Shown: piece after piece, positions 1-5,999 of the stretch | How the letters are laid out: each line of letters opens with the position of its first letter | Position numbering within the stretch: position 1 is the first letter of the stretch | Source: Methanobacteriota archaeon | GTDB lineage: Archaea > Thermoplasmatota > Poseidoniia > Poseidoniales > Thalassarchaeaceae | Direction of reading: 5' to 3' | NCBI GenBank assembly: GCA_014384685.1 | Contig: JACNFL010000250.1 | Span: 1-7,046, forward strand | DNA: 7,046 nt | Translations under genes and position numbers: made by a program | The notes under the pieces: model-generated | The model's database searches: none | What the model was told of the DNA's origin: nothing | Seen by the model: only the letters and a program-made list of their open reading frames with translations

Positions 1-816
1 CCCCTCCCCCTCTTCCCCCCCTCGATTTCCACCCCGGTCCCCTCCCCGATTCCCCCCTCGTTCCCCCCCCCGTTCCCCCCCTCGCTTCCCCCCTCGGTCA
101 CCCCCACGGTTCCCGCCTCGATTTCCACCTCGGTCGCCACCACGATTTCCACCTCGGTCGCCACCACGATTTCCACCTCGGTCGCCTCCGCGATTTCCTT
201 GGTATCCACCACGGCTACCGCCTCGGTTTCCACCACGGTCGCCTCCACGATTTCCTTGGTATCCGCCACGGCTACCGCCCCGGTTTCCCCCACGGCCACC
301 ACCACGACCAGCATTGGCAGGACGTTTTGTTGGGCAACGATTGCAAGTATCTCGCCACGCGAAATTGTTATTGCGGCATTCTGGGCATTCCCAATCGTTT
401 CCACCTTGATTTTGATTACCCCGGTTTCCTCCACGATTATCTCTACCCCCGCGATTACCGCGGTCACCACCTCGATTACCGCGGTCTCTGCCGCCTTGCC
501 AACCTCCACGTTGGTTATCTCTGCGTGTATCTTCTCGTTGGTGGCGCTGTTGAATAGTGATAGTTGCTCCACTAATTGAATTAACATCAAGGCCATTCGC
601 AGTGGGCATTACATGAACTAGAGCAGCATCTACTCTTCCGATAACAGAATCTACTCTACCAAGATAGGTCCCCTCAGTGGTTTCAAGGGCACTTCCTAGG
701 TGAGGTGCTTCACCAACAAAAGAAACCAGAAGGCCTCCTTCATGGCTCTCGCGGTCCAACTTACCAGAGAATTCCATAGTTCGGGCCGGTGGCCCGCCTG
801 TTTTGAGTCTTGGCAT
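1..816 (-). CDS. gar1: Gar1-like RNA-binding protein with RGG tracts and a RanBP2 zinc finger (C-terminus off window)
   Basis: The frame is open for 272 codons from ATG 816 to the left edge, so the C-terminus is missing. An in-frame TGA lies directly before this ATG; Met14 (777) is an alternative start. Residues 14-91 align by eye along their length with archaeal Gar1, the H/ACA RNP protein that assists pseudouridylation: a GKL start, hydrophobic GGLLVSF, then GRVDSVIGRV in place of the usual GxVxDVFGPV, ending before a Q/R-rich linker. Residues 103-140 hold four RGG motifs plus RGN variants. Residues 141-166 are a RanBP2-type zinc finger. From 169 onward there are 23 more RGG motifs in four-residue register with N, D, S, K or E between them. 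Archaeal Gar1 is normally about 70-100 residues without such tails; eukaryotic Gar1 has GAR tails. It follows the surface-protein gene by 65 nt with no clear TATA box. Naf1 shares the core fold and is the main alternative. Confidence 0.85.
   Translation of the reverse strand, partial: MPRLKTGGPPARTMEFSGKLDRESHEGGLLVSFVGEAPHLGSALETTEGTYLGRVDSVIGRVDAALVHVMPTANGLDVNSISGATITIQQRHQREDTRRDNQRGGWQGGRDRGNRGGDRGNRGGRDNRGGNRGNQNQGGNDWECPECRNNNFAWRDTCNRCPTKRPANAGRGGGRGGNRGGSRGGYQGNRGGDRGGNRGGSRGGYQGNRGGDRGGNRGGDRGGNRGGDRGGNRGGNRGGDRGGKRGGERGGERGGNRGGDRGGNRGGEEGEG
52..105 (-). other. G-run cluster, possible G-quadruplex in coding strand and mRNA
   Basis: On the minus (coding) strand there are G-runs of 5, 6, 7, 9 and 6 bases, complementary to C-runs at 101-105, 88-93, 75-81, 63-71 and 52-57. 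They are separated by loops of 3-7 bases, which exceeds the usual four-run rule for a G-quadruplex. The glycine codons here are almost all GGG, whereas the upstream RGG tract uses GGT, GGA and GGC. Confidence 0.6.
121..180 (-). repeat. Perfect 24-bp tandem repeats encoding RGGD/RGGN
   Basis: Positions 127-150 and 151-174 are identical 24-mers, and part-copies continue on both sides (121-126 and 175-180). Each unit encodes two RGG motifs with alternating Asp and Asn spacers. Identity at the DNA level, including third positions, suggests recent expansion by slippage or unequal recombination. Copy number may vary between strains or be collapsed in assemblies. Confidence 0.93.
172..285 (-). repeat. 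Two tandem 57-bp coding repeats (19-residue RGG/YQG unit)
   Basis: Units 172-228 and 229-285 differ at only four of 57 positions. All four are third-codon positions (three Arg codons and one Gly codon), so the encoded 19 residues, residues 178-196 and 197-215, are identical. Each unit reads NRGGSRGGYQGNRGGDRGG. The pattern implies a duplication followed by drift under selection on the protein. Confidence 0.93.
319..396 (-). other. RanBP2-type zinc-finger segment within the Gar1-like gene
   Basis: This encodes residues 141-166. The pattern is W142-x-C144-x2-C147-x3-N151-x6-C158-x2-C161, an exact fit to the RanBP2 zinc-finger consensus, with four zinc-ligand cysteines. The stretch NFAWRDTCNRC (151-161) resembles the same part of the FUS and ZRANB2 fingers. 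In those, the Trp, Arg and Asn side chains stack on and read single-stranded GGU RNA. Trp154, Arg155, Asn151 and Asn159 are all present here, so single-stranded RNA binding is inferred. Confidence 0.88.
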
Positions 817-881
817 TCAATTCCAACCCTCAATTGTCACCTTTGAGTGGTGTTCAAAGGGGCGGTTTGCTTCAATTTCAC

Positions 882-2909
882 TCAGTCTCGGCGGCGAGAT
901 ACAGCAATTCCTGCACCTAGCAGAGCCATCATTGTCAAACCGATACTAGCAGCTGGTAGCCCTGATTCCTCTACTGCTGGCTTACTAGTGTCGCTAATCA
1001 CGTCATCAATATCATCAATGATGTTCAATTCCACATCTTTTGAAACACTTACACAAACACCAGAATTATCACATGCTTCAATAGTTACATTGTGCACTCC
1101 TTCAGCTAACAGGTCAAATGGTATTTCGTCTGTTACCCATTGGTTTCCGGTAACTGTAATTTGGCCTGCTTGCACCCCATCTAATTTCAAGACAAAGGTC
1201 ACGGCTTCGCCATCAGGGTCAAAGAATTGGCCTCGTAAAATGTAGTTTGCACTTACCCATTCTTCACCGGTGATTGATACACTTGGTGATAGGCTCAGTT
1301 TTGCTAAACCAAGGTCATAGTTGTATTCAAATGGTGCCATTCCGGCGCCATTCGCGCTAATTTTAGCACTCACAGTTCCAGGAATTAGGGTGGACAAACT
1401 AAGCACCATATTTGCAGCAGAAGTGTCCATTGACATACTGTCTGAAACTTCAACATTGTTTTGCATTAAGGTAATACTTACTGACATGCTGTCAGGCGCT
1501 TCCGAGGTAGGAGTCATAGTGAACGTTAGATCATCTAGAGATGTAGCACTTGCAACAGAAACTGAAAAGATTGGTGCTACTGAGAATGTTCTTGCTCCGC
1601 TGGATTGACCACTGCTATCAATTGCTTCGCAACTAATTGTGGTTGTAGTTCCATCTGATGGTGAAGTAACCATCCAGTGATTCGCCTCTGCTTCAGCAAG
1701 ACTCCATCCGGCTGCCCCAGTGCAATCAACATTGAGCATCCCTGCACCTAGATCATCGTCAAACCAGGCATTTATGTCTGCCAAGTCAACTACATATTCA
1801 CTTTCACCAACTGCTGCTACAGGCAATAATTCACCCTCACTAGGTGCATCATCATTCCATACAGGCGGGTTGTCTATCTCTGGTGCTGAAGTTGTGAAAT
1901 CGATGAAATACCCACGTGCTGCCGGCCAGTCAGCCGGGTCGTAGGTAAAGCGGCGTGAGAAACTAGTTCCATCATTGACCGCAGTCAATGAGTAGTCGAG
2001 GTCTCCTAAGTTAGTGTAGGATTGGCACTCTTCACGTGCAGTGTAGGTTACTTGGTAGTCATCTGCCTCTTCATCATCTTCGTAATATGTCTCATTGCAA
2101 TCTTGATTTTCGTAAGTGTCTGCAATCCGTAGTGGGCTTGCTTGATTAGGGAAAATATATTCAAATTGTGCATTAGTTAAGTTTCTTCCAACCATTGCAA
2201 GTGTGAAATCCGATGGATCAATTATCTGGCTAAATGAGACAGAAGCATTGAGGAAAATTATAGTGTCACAACTATGTGGTCCACACTGTCCAGCATTTGC
2301 AGGTTCATTTGGAATCTCTTCACAAGTAGGACTTCCCGATGGACCCCCAAATTGGTCCTTACAACTGCGCCTTTCAGGGTGCCCTTCAGGGATTAGATTT
2401 GTTTCTTCTAAAGTCATGCCATCTTTAATCCAAGTGGCATTATTCCAGTTTACGCCTGGTCCACCTCGATGAGAAGGACCGCCTCTAAATCCAATTCGTG
2501 TGTATGTTTGGACAACGCAGTCTTTACCGACTGCTTCAACACCATCTTTTTCGTCAGTGGAAAGCCAGCCGTTTGCACCACCTGCTAAGCCCTCAAACAG
2601 TCCATCTAAATCATTTCTTAGAGTTGTAGTGTCGGTGCCGTTGACCATTGCCTTTGCTCGTACATACCCGCCATCCCATTCATCGTTAATTTGGACGGTA
2701 AATTCAGCATAATTGTAGTAGAACATGTCTTCAAATGATATTCCTTCACAATCTGCAGTTGGTTGTCTTCCAGTGGTAGAGTCAATGGTCTCAATTTCCT
2801 CAATCTCTTCTGTTGGTTCATTTGGTTGCATAAATAATGATAGAGTTGAAAAAACCATTAGTGCAGTCAATAAAAATGCTAAGCATAACCTCTCGTTGCT
2901 AGTCGCCAT
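882..2909 (-). CDS. Large secreted surface protein with Ig/cadherin-like domains and C-terminal membrane anchor
   Basis: This 675-residue protein begins MATSNER and continues into a hydrophobic stretch (about 8-27), a Sec signal peptide or anchor. Next come an acidic linker with many Glu (about 31-43) and a cysteine-containing region (about 50-340) I do not recognise, which includes a Gly/Pro-rich stretch. Residues about 348-450 have a cadherin or Ig-like look (NPPVW, then DINAWFDDD). A Ser/Thr/Met-rich beta domain and another Ig-like domain (about 548-635) follow. The C-terminus is an Asp-rich linker, SGLPAAS, one hydrophobic helix and SRRRD, a layout shared with archaeosortase-type sorting signals. 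There are six N-glycosylation sequons. A GTG at 2996 would add 29 residues, but it lies upstream of the best TATA box, so I prefer ATG 2909. The job is probably cell-surface adhesion or binding; the ligand is unknown. Confidence 0.85.
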   Translation of the reverse strand: MATSNERLCLAFLLTALMVFSTLSLFMQPNEPTEEIEEIETIDSTTGRQPTADCEGISFEDMFYYNYAEFTVQINDEWDGGYVRAKAMVNGTDTTTLRNDLDGLFEGLAGGANGWLSTDEKDGVEAVGKDCVVQTYTRIGFRGGPSHRGGPGVNWNNATWIKDGMTLEETNLIPEGHPERRSCKDQFGGPSGSPTCEEIPNEPANAGQCGPHSCDTIIFLNASVSFSQIIDPSDFTLAMVGRNLTNAQFEYIFPNQASPLRIADTYENQDCNETYYEDDEEADDYQVTYTAREECQSYTNLGDLDYSLTAVNDGTSFSRRFTYDPADWPAARGYFIDFTTSAPEIDNPPVWNDDAPSEGELLPVAAVGESEYVVDLADINAWFDDDLGAGMLNVDCTGAAGWSLAEAEANHWMVTSPSDGTTTTISCEAIDSSGQSSGARTFSVAPIFSVSVASATSLDDLTFTMTPTSEAPDSMSVSITLMQNNVEVSDSMSMDTSAANMVLSLSTLIPGTVSAKISANGAGMAPFEYNYDLGLAKLSLSPSVSITGEEWVSANYILRGQFFDPDGEAVTFVLKLDGVQAGQITVTGNQWVTDEIPFDLLAEGVHNVTIEACDNSGVCVSVSKDVELNIIDDIDDVISDTSKPAVEESGLPAASIGLTMMALLGAGIAVSRRRD

Positions 2910-2951
2910 TACTTCTGCGAGAACGCGCTTAGTGAAAGAGGGTTTTCCCTG

Positions 2952-2968
2952 CTGACACTTAGTGTCAG
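2952..2968. promoter_or_regulatory. Perfect 17-bp palindrome at the predicted transcription start, candidate operator
   Basis: CTGACACTTAGTGTCAG has eight-base arms around one central base with no mismatch. Its centre (2960) falls within a few bases of the start predicted from the TATA box at 2985-2991. A dimeric regulator bound here would block RNA polymerase. As RNA it could at most form a very tight hairpin, so a DNA operator is the better reading. The regulator is unknown. Confidence 0.55.
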
Positions 2969-2984
2969 AGATTACACCGAGTTG

Positions 2985-2991
2985 ATTTATA
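2985..2991 (-). promoter_or_regulatory. TATA box of the surface-protein gene
   Basis: The minus strand reads CTATAAATC here. Archaeal transcription starts about 22-27 bp downstream of the TATA centre, which predicts a start near 2962 and a 5' leader of about 50 nt before ATG 2909. This supports the shorter coding start. A weaker AT-rich element at about 3028-3038 is an alternative that would serve GTG 2996. Confidence 0.6.
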
Positions 2992-3041
2992 GTCACAAAT
3001 CATCAAATATTGGGTTATTTCTTAGTTTTCATAAATTATTT

Positions 3042-3066
3042 TTGAGAATGTAATGATAATTCTCAA
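3042..3066. repeat. Inverted repeat upstream of the surface-protein promoter
   Basis: TTGAGAAT and ATTCTCAA form perfect eight-base arms separated by nine bases, about two helical turns overall. The centre is about 66 bp upstream of the TATA box at 2985-2991, a position suited to an activator or second regulatory site. It also lies just past the terminator-like hairpin of the ABC operon, so a role in 3'-end structure is possible. Confidence 0.4.
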
Positions 3067-3086
3067 TAAAATGTGCCATGAGCACA
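3064..3086 (-). terminator. Terminator-like hairpin and T-tract after the ABC permease gene
   Basis: On the minus strand, TGTGC-TCATG-GCACA is followed at once by TTTTATTG, starting 14 nt beyond the permease stop. A short stem plus T-rich tail fits the end of the two-gene ABC operon. The stem is only five base pairs, but archaeal termination depends mainly on the T-tract. Confidence 0.5.
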
Positions 3087-3100
3087 CTACAACGCTACAG

Positions 3101-3943
3101 TCAGGGTTTTAGACGCTTAAATCTGGTTAGAAATAATGCGCTAGGTATCAATGACCAAAGCACTGCAGCACCCCAAATATAGGTGGCACTCATGGTAGGT
3201 CTATTTTCACCAGCAAGTTTGTTTTCTAGCAGAAGTTGATACACTCCGTTAGGTGAAAACAAATCAACAATTTCACTAAATCGATTATATTCAACCGACT
3301 CTAAGTTGGTGACATCCACTCCCATGAGTGAAGCAATTACGGCTGTTACTAGTAGCCAAATAAGGGTGAATAACATCCATACTCCAACACCAAGAGTAAC
3401 TGATGACCCCAAATCCTTGGCAATACTAGATGCAAGCAATTGAATACAGGCATACCAATAAATCACTAATGCCGTTGGTATCATGAAGTAAACAATTTCA
3501 CCAACAGAAGGCCAAGCATCCATTTGAATGAAGATAAGCACCACTCCCCAAAGTGTGAAGTAAAAAGTTGGGGCGAATACTGCAAACCACAATCCCTGTA
3601 ATTGAGCGCGCGCTAAGTCAGTTCGATCAATGGGTTGAGCTAGTTCAATTGCCAACTCACCAGTTAGTCTCTTACGGCTGATACCATCAAAACCGAGTAA
3701 AACTACTCCTAGAGTTGATGAAAATAGGACAAATAGGCTGACCAAAAATAGAATTTCGTAAGGCGTATCCATCTGCAACTGTGCAGTTATTGCTGAGTCT
3801 TGGTCTGATAACCCCCAACTACCCCCTCCAATGAATAGAGTGAGTAAGGCGATTAGGGCCAGCATTCGCGGGCTACGGAAGTGTTGACGAGCCTCAAACC
3901 ATGAGAGGTTGAGAATACGTTTTTCTCGGGTCAGCCTATTCAT
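3101..3943 (-). CDS. ABC-2 type transporter permease (NosY-like)
   Basis: This 280-residue integral membrane protein has about six helices (near 27-45, 62-84, 117-137, 147-172, 177-205 and 253-274). After the second helix comes a cytoplasmic segment, FDGISRKRLTGELAIELAQP (85-104), followed by IDR. It matches the conserved loop of NosY-type ABC-2 permeases (FD-x-IS-x5-G...L..P-x-x-R). The start overlaps the end of the ATPase gene by 8 bp, and GGAGGT and GGAG lie just upstream of the ATG, so translation is coupled. With the ATPase it should form an exporter, presumably two of each subunit. The substrate cannot be read from sequence: relatives move drugs or lipids, or support copper-site maturation of nitrous oxide reductase (NosFY). 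No nos genes are in this window. Confidence 0.87.
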   Translation of the reverse strand: MNRLTREKRILNLSWFEARQHFRSPRMLALIALLTLFIGGGSWGLSDQDSAITAQLQMDTPYEILFLVSLFVLFSSTLGVVLLGFDGISRKRLTGELAIELAQPIDRTDLARAQLQGLWFAVFAPTFYFTLWGVVLIFIQMDAWPSVGEIVYFMIPTALVIYWYACIQLLASSIAKDLGSSVTLGVGVWMLFTLIWLLVTAVIASLMGVDVTNLESVEYNRFSEIVDLFSPNGVYQLLLENKLAGENRPTMSATYIWGAAVLWSLIPSALFLTRFKRLKP

Positions 3944-4967
3944 CTTCTCCGACCTCCCAAGTGCGAACCGGAATCATTGAGTCGCTAGCAATTTCAAAGC
4001 CGATTTCATCTGCTGCTTCACCGGTAGCGGCTGACAACAAATCTTCAAGGCTAGGAAGTACTGTTTGAAGCAGACTAATTCGGCCACCTGCTCCTTCAAT
4101 TGCTTGGAGAACATCGTGTTTTTCGTCGCTGGTCCAGCCATCATTTCTATGTAATGTGAAGCGCCATTCTTCCCCCTGCCATGCTTCACACATTTCCATT
4201 GTTACTCCCGTACCAAATGAACCTGCAGAAGGAGGGCACCGTCCATTTCCAGCGATTAGAAGTGAAGGTGAGCACCCAAGAGCTCTTTCTACGTCTTGTA
4301 AAGAGCCGTAAGAAACCATTTGACCACGGTGTAGAATCGCTAATGAATCTACAAATAATTCCATTTCTTGTAGGTTATGACTGCTGACAATAATAGCCAC
4401 ACCACTATCAGCCAGATTTCGTAGAAGTCGGCGAAAAGCGGCCTGTGCAACTGGATCAAGTCCATTCATAGGTTCATCTAATAGCAAAATATCAGGGGAA
4501 CCAAGTAGGGCACAGGCGAGTGAAAGCCGCTGTCGCATTCCTTGACTCATATTCTCTAAGGGTGTGTCCATTCGACTACGCATGCCGACTAATTCCAGTA
4601 ACTCTTCGGGTGAGTCTCCTTCCCCACGCATCGTCACAATTCTTCGGAGTGCTTCCCTTGGAGTACTAGTCCCAGACCAATTAACCCTCTCTGGCATTAA
4701 CCCGATATGGCGTTGAGCATTTGCCCAACCTAACATTTCTCTGTCTTGGCCAGCAAGGCGCACATTTCCCGAGTCATGTCCGTGAAGCCCAGCAATGGTG
4801 TGCAATAGCGTGGTTTTCCCTGCGCCGTTTGGTCCGATGAGTCCCAAAATTGAGCCAGAATGTACATCCAAATTGACTTTGTGAATACCTGCACCGAGTT
4901 TTTTCAACCAAGGCTTTGGCCAGTTTGGTAAGCGGTAGCGAAAAGTGACTTCGGAGAGTTGTAGCAC
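3936..4967 (-). CDS. ABC transporter ATP-binding protein (ABC-2/NosF-like)
   Basis: The nucleotide-binding domain is complete. In numbering from the longer ATG 4985 frame: Walker A GPNGAGKT (51-58), signature MSQGMRQRL (146-154), Walker B ILLLDEP (166-172) with the catalytic Glu171, D-loop GLDP (175-178), and switch His203. The Q-loop position reads MPE (97-99), with Glu where Gln is usual, as in several NosF/drug-export relatives. Residues from about 230 form an extra C-terminal domain of about 120 residues I do not recognise, possibly a regulatory or dimerising one. I chose GTG 4967 (343 residues) because GGAGGTGA sits seven bases ahead (counted from GGAGG) and the protein then begins VLQLSEVTFRY, typical of the family. 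ATG 4985 would add six residues encoded by that very Shine-Dalgarno site. It is the first gene of the operon, with the permease overlapping its end. Confidence 0.9.
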   Translation of the reverse strand: MLQLSEVTFRYRLPNWPKPWLKKLGAGIHKVNLDVHSGSILGLIGPNGAGKTTLLHTIAGLHGHDSGNVRLAGQDREMLGWANAQRHIGLMPERVNWSGTSTPREALRRIVTMRGEGDSPEELLELVGMRSRMDTPLENMSQGMRQRLSLACALLGSPDILLLDEPMNGLDPVAQAAFRRLLRNLADSGVAIIVSSHNLQEMELFVDSLAILHRGQMVSYGSLQDVERALGCSPSLLIAGNGRCPPSAGSFGTGVTMEMCEAWQGEEWRFTLHRNDGWTSDEKHDVLQAIEGAGGRISLLQTVLPSLEDLLSAATGEAADEIGFEIASDSMIPVRTWEVGEDE

Positions 4968-4971
4968 TGGC

Positions 4972-4979
4972 TCACCTCC
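4972..4979 (-). promoter_or_regulatory. Strong Shine-Dalgarno site of the ABC ATPase gene
   Basis: The minus strand reads GGAGGTGA, a full complement to the conserved 16S rRNA 3' end. GGAGG is seven bases before GTG 4967. This decides the start in favour of GTG over the ATG at 4985, which lies upstream of the site. Confidence 0.65.
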
Positions 4980-5031
4980 GCTCATGAATCTGAATGATGG
5001 CTCATGTTCTCAAAAGTGCCGCCTCGCTCTA

Positions 5032-5925
5032 ATGACTGCAAAGAGGTTTATGCCACCCGCCTCTTACATCGGCTTGAAGGCGATGACTCTGCTCTTTTCA
5101 CTACTCACTTGGCTTGCACCGTTTGTGCTCATTTTAGTGTGGCAGTGGAGTCAATGGCAAGAGAAGCATCCAGAAGCTATTTTCAGCGATTGGTTGCGCG
5201 CAGATCCTTACATTGCTGGTTTACTGTTATGTCTGCTGTTTCTATGGCTGATTCCGCTTGGAATTTGGATGGTGTTGGTTGGTGGCTCAGTCATAACAGC
5301 AATTTTAGCAGCCAGAAGTGAACAACAACGCCGTGAGTGGCAACAACGGAGTAACGCAAGGGCACTTGCTATCGTATTTGTATTGATAATCCACTTATTA
5401 GCTGGATTTATTCCTCCAAGTACTCCAATTGGCGAAGAAGTATGGGGGCCTCCACTAAGTGAAGAACAAGAGAACGCACCACCTTGGCCAGCATCTGAGC
5501 AATACATTTGGATTTTAGCAGATGGAGCGATTGTGGTTGAAACTCATTTACAAGTTCCAGGTGTTTTGAATCCAATGCTGGCGCCACAAGGTGTGAAGTT
5601 TGTTTCAGATGTTAGTGGGGCTAAGGAGGATAGGTTTCAGGAAGCCGCATCACTGATGGACGATTGGACAGGACCAAATGCATTTTCACTTTCACCAATT
5701 CATGGAGGGGTGGTCCATGATTATGGTGATGTTAATCTTCTGTATACCCATGATGATATCATGCTCGATTTGTTTGGAATGCACCCCTCTGGAGAGATGA
5801 TTACAGTTTGGATACCAACTTGGGGTGGCGAGATACATCTTCTTACTGTTATCAAGATGGGGCCAGACCCATTTTTAGGAAATCCCGGCGCACAATCTTA
5901 TGTTGATGAGTGGTTATCAGTGTAA
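5032..5925 (+). CDS. Three-helix membrane protein with exported C-terminal domain, unknown function
   Basis: I do not recognise this protein (297 residues from ATG 5032). It has a basic N-terminus, a helix at about 18-37, a long hydrophobic stretch at about 61-93, a charged loop (about 94-110: ARSEQQRREWQQRSNAR) and a helix at about 110-127. A soluble domain of about 170 residues follows, beginning with a Pro/Glu-rich linker and rich in Trp, Asp, Gly and His. The positive-inside rule puts the charged loop in the cytoplasm and the C-terminal domain outside. The start is uncertain: ATG 5050 has GAGGT two bases upstream, ATG 5083 opens the first helix, and the frame reaches back to GTG 4945 inside the divergent ATPase gene. 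No convincing TATA box was found. Divergence from the ABC operon hints at shared control only. Confidence 0.78.
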   Translation: MTAKRFMPPASYIGLKAMTLLFSLLTWLAPFVLILVWQWSQWQEKHPEAIFSDWLRADPYIAGLLLCLLFLWLIPLGIWMVLVGGSVITAILAARSEQQRREWQQRSNARALAIVFVLIIHLLAGFIPPSTPIGEEVWGPPLSEEQENAPPWPASEQYIWILADGAIVVETHLQVPGVLNPMLAPQGVKFVSDVSGAKEDRFQEAASLMDDWTGPNAFSLSPIHGGVVHDYGDVNLLYTHDDIMLDLFGMHPSGEMITVWIPTWGGEIHLLTVIKMGPDPFLGNPGAQSYVDEWLSV

Positions 5926-5976
5926 AAATAAGGATTCTAATTTAATCGTGTTTTCACATCAAATGATTTTGAAAGT

Positions 5977-5990
5977 TTAGGGCAACCTAA
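5977..5990. promoter_or_regulatory. DtxR/IdeR-type operator, copy 1
   Basis: TTAGGGCAACCTAA has perfect TTAGG and CCTAA arms around four bases. It equals the first 14 bases of the DtxR/IdeR consensus except in the four-base spacer. It sits just upstream of the TATA-like element of the FTR1 gene, where regulator binding would cover the TFB/BRE region. Iron-dependent repression is inferred from the operator type and the iron-uptake gene behind it. Confidence 0.78.
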
Positions 5991-5991
5991 T

Positions 5992-5999
5992 CTTTATTA
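5992..5999 (+). promoter_or_regulatory. TATA-like element of the FTR1 gene
   Basis: CTTTATTA lies between the two operators and overlaps the second by three bases. Its centre is about 28 bp before ATG 6024, which predicts a transcription start at or within a few bases of the start codon. No Shine-Dalgarno site precedes the ATG, so a leaderless mRNA is likely. Confidence 0.55.

Noticed and set aside
1..285. CRISPR array or other spaced repeat
   Set aside because: The repeats are head-to-tail with no unique spacers, and they keep a reading frame encoding RGGX units.
199..579. Plus-strand frame encoding a Ser/Thr/Val/Ala-rich protein
   Set aside because: It is the antisense of the RGG repeats and zinc finger; its composition is just the complement of RGG codons, and the minus frame carries two recognisable domains.
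782..796. Inverted repeat CGGGCC-GGT-GGCCCG near the Gar1-like start
   Set aside because: It is explained by codons for Gly-Gly-Pro-Pro-Ala-Arg near the N-terminus. A role would need Met14 (777) to be the true start, and there is no support for that.
847..1245. Plus-strand frames within the surface-protein gene (also 1321-1608, 2203-2472, 2500-2712)
   Set aside because: They lie wholly antisense to a 675-residue frame with signal peptide, Ig-like domains and C-terminal anchor; none has a domain, start signal or promoter.
2910..2996. GTG 2996 as the start of the surface protein
   Set aside because: It puts 29 polar residues before the signal peptide and places the TATA box and palindrome inside the gene. 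Not fully excluded.
3042..3066. Fur box
   Set aside because: Only about 12 of 19 bases match the classical consensus and the arm spacing is nine bases rather than one.
4945..5031. GTG 4945 as the start of the plus-strand membrane protein
   Set aside because: It would overlap the divergent ATPase coding region and its ribosome-binding site, and the extra residues are low-quality Ser/Cys-rich sequence.
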